34,722 nt of DNA, taken from Pseudonocardia sp. (GTDB taxonomy: Bacteria; Actinomycetota; Actinomycetes; Mycobacteriales; Pseudonocardiaceae). A program made the position numbers and the translations under genes. Where the stretch lies: the NCBI GenBank assembly GCA_030147065.1, contig JASLAP010000010.1, positions 1-34,722 on the forward strand. Direction: 5' to 3'. The notes beneath the pieces were generated by a model. That model saw only the letters and a program-made list of their open reading frames with translations. It was not told the DNA's origin and did not search any database. Positions 29,640-34,722 of this stretch are shown piece after piece. How positions within the stretch are numbered: position 1 is the stretch's first letter; the number at the start of each line of letters is the position of its first letter.

Positions 29640-32006
29640 GTGACGTCCAGCGCCACCGGCACCGACCCCCAGTCCCGCTCCACCCCGGACACCACCCCGG
29701 ACACCCCGGCCGCCGCGCCGCCGACCGACACCGTCGAGCACGCCGCGGCCACCCCCGACCAGCCGCAGCCGTACGGCGAGCTGGGCCTCAAGGACGACGA
29801 GTACGCCCGGATCCGGGAGATCCTGGGGCGCCGGCCGACCGACGCCGAGCTGGCCATGTACGCGGTGATGTGGAGCGAGCACTGCTCCTACAAGTCCTCC
29901 AAGGTGCACCTGCGGTACTTCGGCGAGACCACCACCGAGCAGATGCGCGGGCGGATGCTGGCCGGGATCGGCGAGAACGCCGGCGTGGTCGACATCGGCG
30001 GGGGCTGGGCGGTCACCTTCAAGGTCGAGTCGCACAACCACCCGTCCTACGTCGAGCCCTACCAGGGCGCGGCGACCGGGGTGGGCGGCATCGTCCGGGA
30101 CATCATGGCGATGGGCGCCCGGCCGGTGGCGGTGGCCGACTCGCTGCGGTTCGGCGACGCCGACGCCCCGGACACCCGCCGGGTGCTGCCCGGGGTGGTC
30201 TCCGGGGTCGGCGGCTACGGCAACTCCCTGGGCCTGCCCAACGTCGGCGGCGAGGTGGTGTTCCACCCCAGCTACGCGGGCAACCCGCTGGTCAACGCGC
30301 TGTGCGTGGGCGCGATGCCGGCCGGGGACCTGCACCTGGCGTTCGCCTCCGGGACCGGCAACAAGATCGTGCTGTTCGGCGCCCGCACCGGCCTGGACGG
30401 CATCGGCGGGGTGTCGGTGCTGGCCAGCGACACCTTCACCGGCGACGAGACCAGCGCCGGGCGCAAGAAGCTGCCCTCGGTGCAGGTCGGCGACCCGTTC
30501 ACCGAGAAGGTGCTCATCGAGTGCTGCCTGGAGCTGTTCCGGGCCGGGCTGGTGGTCGGCATCCAGGACCTCGGCGGGGCCGGGCTGTCCTGCGCGACCA
30601 GCGAGCTGGCCAGCGCCGGTGACGGCGGCATGCGGGTGGAGCTGGACGCGGTGCCGCTGCGGGCCACCGGGATGACCCCGGCGGAGGTCCTGTCCAGCGA
30701 GTCCCAGGAGCGCATGTGCGCGGTCGTCCGGCCGGCGGACGTCGGGGCGTTCATGGCCGTCTGCGCCAAGTGGGACACCCTGGCCACGGTCATCGGCGAG
30801 GTGACCGACGGCGACCGGCTGGTGGTCACCTGGCACGGCGAGACGGTGGTCGAAGTGCCGCCGCGCACGGTGGCCCACGAGGGCCCGGTCTACGAGCGGC
30901 CGGTGCTGCGTTCGGAGTCGCAGGACGCGCTGGTCGCCGACGTCCCGGACGCGCTGCCCCGCCCGGCCGCGCCCAGCGAGCTGCGCGCGGAGATCCTGCG
31001 GATGGCGGCCAGCCCGAACCTGTGCAGCCGGGCCTGGGTCACCGACCAGTACGACCGCTACGTCCGCGGCAACACCGCCGCGGCCCAGCCGGCCGACGCC
31101 GGGGTGGTCCGGATCGACGAGACCACCGGTCGCGGGATCGCGGTGGCGCTGGACTGCAACTCCCGGCACGTCGCGCTGGACCCCTACACCGGCGCCCAGC
31201 TGGCGCTGGCCGAGGCCTGCCGCAACGTGGCCACCTCCGGGGCGCGCCCGCTGGCCGTCACCGACTGCCTGAACTTCGGCTCGCCGGAGGACCCGCACGT
31301 GATGTGGCAGTTCCAGCAGGCGGTGCGCGGGCTGGCCGACGGCTGCGCGGTCCTCGGCATCCCGGTCACCGGCGGCAACGTCAGCTTCTACAACCAGACC
31401 GGGGTGCAGCCGATCCTGCCCACCCCGCTGGTGGGGGTGCTCGGGGTGATCGACGACGTAGCGCTGCGGGTGCCCAGCGGCTTCGCCCGCGACGGCGACG
31501 AGGTGGTGCTGCTCGGCGCCACCCGCGAGGAGTTCGGCGGCAGCGAGTGGGCCTGGGTCGCGCACGGCCACCTGGGCGGCCGGCCACCGGCCGTCGACCT
31601 GGCCGCCGAGCAGCGGCTGTGCGGCCTGCTCGCGGACGCCGCGGCCGAGCGCCGGCTCACCGGCTCGCACGACCTGTCCGACGGCGGCCTGGCCCAGGCG
31701 CTGGTCGAGGCCTGCCTGGCCGGCGGCCGCGGCGCCCGGATCGACGTGCTCGCCGAGCTGACCCCGGCGGTCGACCCGTTCGTCGCGCTGTTCACCGAGT
31801 CCGCCGGCCGGGTGCTGGTCACCGTGGACCCGGCCGACCTGGACCGGTTCCTGGGGCGGGCGGCGGCGGCCGACGTCCCGGCCCGCCGGATCGGCACCAC
31901 CGGGGGCGCGTCGCTGGATCTCCGGGACATCGCTCCGCTGCCGCTGGCGGAGCTGCGCAGCGCCGTCGAGGGCACGCTCCCTGCCCTGTTCGGCCTAACC
32001 CGATGA
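29640..32006 (+). CDS. purL: FGAM synthase large subunit PurL (short form)
   Basis: The ATP-dependent subunit converts FGAR to FGAM with ammonia from PurQ. It has 788 residues, the short form that needs PurS and PurQ. After a low-complexity, Thr/Pro-rich lead of about 40 residues come GLKDDEYARIREILGRRPTDAELAMYAVMWSEHCSYKSSK with the conserved catalytic-region His, then VVDIGGGWAVTFKVESHNHPS, GAATGVGGIVRDIMAMGARPVA and, in the second half, CNSRHVALDPYTGAQLALAEACRNVA and DLSDGGLAQALVEACL. GTG 29640 sits directly after its leaderless -10. The extra N-terminal lead differs from the compact start of many homologues. Confidence 0.97.
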   Translation: MTSSATGTDPQSRSTPDTTPDTPAAAPPTDTVEHAAATPDQPQPYGELGLKDDEYARIREILGRRPTDAELAMYAVMWSEHCSYKSSKVHLRYFGETTTEQMRGRMLAGIGENAGVVDIGGGWAVTFKVESHNHPSYVEPYQGAATGVGGIVRDIMAMGARPVAVADSLRFGDADAPDTRRVLPGVVSGVGGYGNSLGLPNVGGEVVFHPSYAGNPLVNALCVGAMPAGDLHLAFASGTGNKIVLFGARTGLDGIGGVSVLASDTFTGDETSAGRKKLPSVQVGDPFTEKVLIECCLELFRAGLVVGIQDLGGAGLSCATSELASAGDGGMRVELDAVPLRATGMTPAEVLSSESQERMCAVVRPADVGAFMAVCAKWDTLATVIGEVTDGDRLVVTWHGETVVEVPPRTVAHEGPVYERPVLRSESQDALVADVPDALPRPAAPSELRAEILRMAASPNLCSRAWVTDQYDRYVRGNTAAAQPADAGVVRIDETTGRGIAVALDCNSRHVALDPYTGAQLALAEACRNVATSGARPLAVTDCLNFGSPEDPHVMWQFQQAVRGLADGCAVLGIPVTGGNVSFYNQTGVQPILPTPLVGVLGVIDDVALRVPSGFARDGDEVVLLGATREEFGGSEWAWVAHGHLGGRPPAVDLAAEQRLCGLLADAAAERRLTGSHDLSDGGLAQALVEACLAGGRGARIDVLAELTPAVDPFVALFTESAGRVLVTVDPADLDRFLGRAAAADVPARRIGTTGGASLDLRDIAPLPLAELRSAVEGTLPALFGLTR

Positions 32007-32008
32007 GG

Positions 32009-32041
32009 CTGAGCCGCTCGTGGACCTGTCCGAAGGCTCAG
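32009..32041 (+). terminator. Weak stem-loop after purL
   Basis: CTGAGCC (32009-32015) and GGCTCAG (32035-32041) form a 7-bp stem with a 19-nt loop just past the purL stop. The long loop makes terminator function uncertain. Confidence 0.3.
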
Positions 32042-32047
32042 GAGGAG

Positions 32048-32060
32048 TAGCGTCCGCGCG
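32048..32060 (+). promoter_or_regulatory. Leaderless promoter of SCP-family gene
   Basis: TAGCGT (32048-32053) ends 7 nt before ATG 32061. GGAGGAG just before it overlaps the TAG and is too far upstream to serve as a ribosome-binding site. Confidence 0.45.
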
Positions 32061-32417
32061 ATGCCCGATCGGACCGGTACCGATGATCTCGCCGCGGTGC
32101 TCGCCTGGGTGGCCGGTGGACCGGCGCCGGAGCGGGCGGTCCAGAAGGCCGCGGTCAAGGAAAGCCTGGCTGCGGTGGTGGCGCGGGCGCCCGGGCACGC
32201 CGTCGAAGTCCGGGTGCCACCGTTCGGAGCCGTGCAGTGCCTGCGCGGACCGCGGCACACCCGCGGAACACCGCCGAACGTGGTCGAAGCCGACCCGAAG
32301 ACCTGGCTCGCTCTCGTCATCGGCGCACTTACCTGGAACGATGCCGTTGGCAGTGGTCGACTGACCGCCTCCGGAAGCCGTGCGGGCGAGGTCGCGGAGC
32401 TCTTCCCGCTGTCCTGA
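32061..32417 (+). CDS. Sterol carrier family protein
   Basis: A 118-residue cytosolic protein of the bacterial sterol-carrier (SCP-like) group found beside purF in actinobacteria (cf. Rv0807 next to Rv0808). The N-terminal helix DDLAAVLAWVAGGPAPERAVQKAAVKESLAAVVARAPGHAVEVRVPPFGAVQCL and the core NVVEADPKTWLALVIGALTWNDAVGSGRLTASGSRA, with the TWxxL and W-D/A-V-SGRL motifs, are characteristic. Lipid binding is only suggested by fold. It is short and complete, with the leaderless -10 placing the start. Confidence 0.85.
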   Translation: MPDRTGTDDLAAVLAWVAGGPAPERAVQKAAVKESLAAVVARAPGHAVEVRVPPFGAVQCLRGPRHTRGTPPNVVEADPKTWLALVIGALTWNDAVGSGRLTASGSRAGEVAELFPLS

Positions 32418-32537
32418 CCGCAACACTCCACGGGGTGAACGCGACCTCTCCGCAGTGGCGCAAACACAGTCGGACGCGGAACATTGAGCCGATCAGTGCT
32501 CGGTAGAACCGAATGGGTGGCTGGAGGAGGCGCTGTG

Positions 32538-34688
32538 GTGGCACCACGAAGCCTCCCCGAGCCCGTCGGTCTCCCCGCCGAAGGTGGGCCCGGGGCCGCG
32601 GGGACCGAACCGGCTGACGCGGTGCGGCGGCTGGCCGAGCGCTGGGCCCGGTTGGGGTCCTCCCGCGACCCGCGCACCCCCGCCCGGCTGGTCGTGGTCC
32701 TGCGCAAGCTGGCCGAGCTGGTGCGCAGCGAGCCGTTCTGGCCGTTCGCGGCCCGGGCGATGGGTGCCGAACTGATCGACAGCGGGTTGTGCGGCCCGGC
32801 CGACCGGCCCGACGGGGACGCCGTGGGGATCGTCGAGCCGAGCCGGCGGCTGCTGCGCGTCGACGGCCCCGCGGCGCTGGACGCGACCCGGCCGGACAGC
32901 CGCCGCCGGCTGCTCGCCGCGGTGGAGGAACTGCTGGCCGGCCTGGTCGGCAGGCTCCAGCAGGACGACCGGACGATCGGCGCGAGCACCCCGCAACTGC
33001 ACCTGCGCAGCGTCACCGACCAGGGCCTGCGGGCCGCCTACGAGCAGTCCCACGTCGGGGTGGGCATCGCCGAGCTGGACGGCGTGCTGGTCGACGTCAA
33101 CCCCGCGCTGCGCCGGATGTTCGACATCGAGGGGCCGCCCGCGCCCCGCCCGGTCTCCGACTACGTGCACCCCGACGACGTCGCCGACCTGGTCGACCGG
33201 CTGCAGCGGCTGCTCCGCCAGGAGAGCGAGGTGCTGCGCATCGAGCTGCGGCTGGTGCGCGGCGACGGCTCGGTCTTCTGGGCGCACGTCACCGGCTCCC
33301 GGGTGCTCGACGCCGGCGGGGAGCCGTCCTACCTGCTGGTGGTGGTGGAGGACGTCACCGAGCGGCACCGGATGCGCTCGCGGCTGGAGGAGACCACCTA
33401 CCAGGACCAGCTCACCCGGCTGCCGAACCGGACGGTGGCCGAGCAGTGGCTGCACCGCGCGGTGGCCCCCGGCGTCCGCAGCCGGGTCGGGGTCTGCACG
33501 CTCGACATCGACGGGTTCGGCCTGGTCAACGACACCCACGGGCAGCAGGTCGGCGACCGGCTGCTGCTCGCGGTGGCCGGGCGGCTGCAGGTCGCCGCGG
33601 CCGGTCACCTGGTCACCCGCACCGGCGCCGACGAGTTCACCGTGCTGGTGGCCGACCCGCACGACGTCGACGAGGTCTGCCGGTTGGCCGACCGGCTGCT
33701 CGCCACGATGGCCATGCCGTTCACCGTCGGCGGGGCCACGGTGACCCTGAGCGCGAGCATCGGGGTGGCCGAGGGCTCGACCCTGGACACCTGCCCCGCG
33801 GAGTTCCTGCGCGGCTCGGACGTGGCCCGGTCGTGGGCCAAGGCGCTGGGCGGCGGGCGGGCGCTGGTGTTCGACCCGCAGCGCGACGCGGCCGAGGCGG
33901 CCCGGTTCGCGCTGCTGTCCGGGATGCGCGGGGCGATCGGCCGCGGCGAGTTCCGGCTGGCCTTCCAGCCCCTGGTCCGGTTGTCCGACGGCGTGCTGCG
34001 CGGGGCCGAGGCGCTGGTCCGCTGGCAGCACCCGGAGCAGGGGCTGCTCGCCCCGGGCCGGTTCATCGCGCTGGCCGAGTACAGCGGGGCCATCGTGCCG
34101 CTGGGCCGGTGGATCCTGGAGGTCGCCTGCGCCCAGGCCGCGGCCTGGTGGCGCGACCTGGGCCCGGACTCGCCCTACGTCAGCGTCAACGTCTCGCCGG
34201 TGCAGCTGGCCGAGCCCGGCTGGCTGGGCGACGTCAAGGAGGTGCTGGAGGCGACCGGGCTGCCGCCGGAGAAGCTCCAGCTGGAGATCACCGAGCAGGC
34301 CGTGCTCGGCGAGGACGCCGCCCCGCTGGAGGCGCTGACCGCGCTCCGCTCGGCCGGGGTGCAGCTGGCCCTGGACGACTTCGGCACCGGCTACTCCAGC
34401 CTGGCCTGGCTGCGCCGGCTGCCGGTGCACGCGCTGAAGATCGACGGCTCGTTCATCGAGGGGCTGCGCCACCCCGATCCCGACCCCACCGACTCCTCGA
34501 TCGTGCGAGCGCTGGTCGGGATGGCGCACGCGCTCGGCCTGGAGGTGACGGCCGAATGGGTGCAGACCGGCCTGCAGGCGGAGCGGCTGGCCGACCTCGG
34601 CTGCGACTTCGGCCAGGGTGAGCACTTCGGGCAGGCCGGCCCGGGGGAGTGGGTTCCGGAGTTGTTCCGGCGTAGCATCGTGCACTGA
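32538..34688 (+). CDS. PAS-GGDEF-EAL protein (c-di-GMP turnover)
   Basis: A 716-residue cytosolic signalling protein. Residues 1-160 are a helical N-terminal part without a known domain. A PAS domain (about 165-275; YEQSHVGVGIAELDGVLVDVNPALRRMF, then VVVEDVTERHRMR) precedes GGDEF (about 285-450; DQLTRLPNR, LDIDGFGLVNDTHG and RTGADEF at 361-367). EAL (about 465-710) shows EALVRWQHP (491-493), VNVSP, LEITEQ, LDDFGTGYSSLAWL, LKIDGSFI and TAEWVQT. The EAL metal and Lys residues are present, so phosphodiesterase activity is likely. The GGDEF motif has Ala for the second Gly, so cyclase activity is doubtful. GGAGGAGG (32523-32530) favours GTG 32538; GTG 32535 is possible. Confidence 0.92.
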   Translation: MAPRSLPEPVGLPAEGGPGAAGTEPADAVRRLAERWARLGSSRDPRTPARLVVVLRKLAELVRSEPFWPFAARAMGAELIDSGLCGPADRPDGDAVGIVEPSRRLLRVDGPAALDATRPDSRRRLLAAVEELLAGLVGRLQQDDRTIGASTPQLHLRSVTDQGLRAAYEQSHVGVGIAELDGVLVDVNPALRRMFDIEGPPAPRPVSDYVHPDDVADLVDRLQRLLRQESEVLRIELRLVRGDGSVFWAHVTGSRVLDAGGEPSYLLVVVEDVTERHRMRSRLEETTYQDQLTRLPNRTVAEQWLHRAVAPGVRSRVGVCTLDIDGFGLVNDTHGQQVGDRLLLAVAGRLQVAAAGHLVTRTGADEFTVLVADPHDVDEVCRLADRLLATMAMPFTVGGATVTLSASIGVAEGSTLDTCPAEFLRGSDVARSWAKALGGGRALVFDPQRDAAEAARFALLSGMRGAIGRGEFRLAFQPLVRLSDGVLRGAEALVRWQHPEQGLLAPGRFIALAEYSGAIVPLGRWILEVACAQAAAWWRDLGPDSPYVSVNVSPVQLAEPGWLGDVKEVLEATGLPPEKLQLEITEQAVLGEDAAPLEALTALRSAGVQLALDDFGTGYSSLAWLRRLPVHALKIDGSFIEGLRHPDPDPTDSSIVRALVGMAHALGLEVTAEWVQTGLQAERLADLGCDFGQGEHFGQAGPGEWVPELFRRSIVH

Positions 34689-34700
34689 GCCGTCGTCTGC

Positions 34701-34722
34701 CGAGGAGCGTGTGTTGAGTTCC
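34701..34722 (+). other. Ribosome-binding site and possible start of the next gene
   Basis: GAGGAG (34702-34707) is followed by GTG 34711 (3 nt) and TTG 34714 (6 nt), then the window ends. A plus-strand gene probably begins here. purF is often found after the SCP-family gene in relatives, but with three or four codons nothing can be identified. Confidence 0.3.

Overview
The window is very GC-rich, uses GTG starts freely and has dense, short-spaced genes, many with a TANNNT hexamer 6-8 nt before the start codon (the leaderless-mRNA layout). With a Ssd-type CpaE-like ATPase, a SigE-family sigma factor, a DUF397 domain and purine genes in an actinobacterial order, this points to an actinomycete, probably Pseudonocardiaceae or a close relative. 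No insertion sequence, integrase, phage gene, CRISPR array, tRNA or rRNA is visible.

Layout. (1) 1-8000: a block matching the Mycobacterium Rv3660c-Rv3662c / Rv3667-Rv3670 neighbourhood: ssd (minus strand, cut by the window edge), an HAD phosphatase, an uncharacterised Rv3662c-like protein, acs, an ArfB-like ribosome-rescue hydrolase, a holin-family membrane protein and an EphE-like alpha/beta hydrolase whose nucleophile residue is missing. Two unusually long intergenic regions (1032-1719 and 2557-2911) hold DnaA-box-like sites, tandem repeats and strong hairpins. (2) 7978-10197: two paralogous glycerophosphodiester phosphodiesterases, one secreted, sharing an upstream 14-mer with a PHO-box core. 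(3) 10412-16000: purD carrying a C-terminal DUF397 domain, a RibD/DHFR-like reductase, a PLP aminotransferase, a potassium channel and a threonine aldolase. (4) 15989-20726: a SigE-family sigma factor with a one-TM partner, two TetR regulators, and a decayed stretch holding a frameshifted AbiEi/DUF559-like gene between two 72-bp imperfect repeats, a pseudokinase fragment and an internally deleted MFS transporter. (5) 20723-34722: a DUF1349 protein, then the purine block purB-purC, a DUF2334 protein, an MBL-fold hydrolase, purS-purQ, a three-gene signalling operon (REC-PP2C phosphatase, CHASE3 histidine kinase, Rcp-like receiver), purL, an SCP-family protein and a PAS-GGDEF-EAL protein.

How they work together. 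purD, purB, purC, purS, purQ and purL supply most of de novo IMP synthesis. The window mixes this core with signalling genes: the phosphatase/kinase/receiver operon sits exactly between purQ and purL, and a c-di-GMP enzyme follows the SCP gene, where purF often stands in relatives. The most unusual points are the PurD-DUF397 fusion, a palindromic element repeated at the ends of the EphE-like gene and purC that supplies their stop codons, the repeat-flanked decayed islet at 17869-19004, and a possible orphan transcription unit at 2600-2870.
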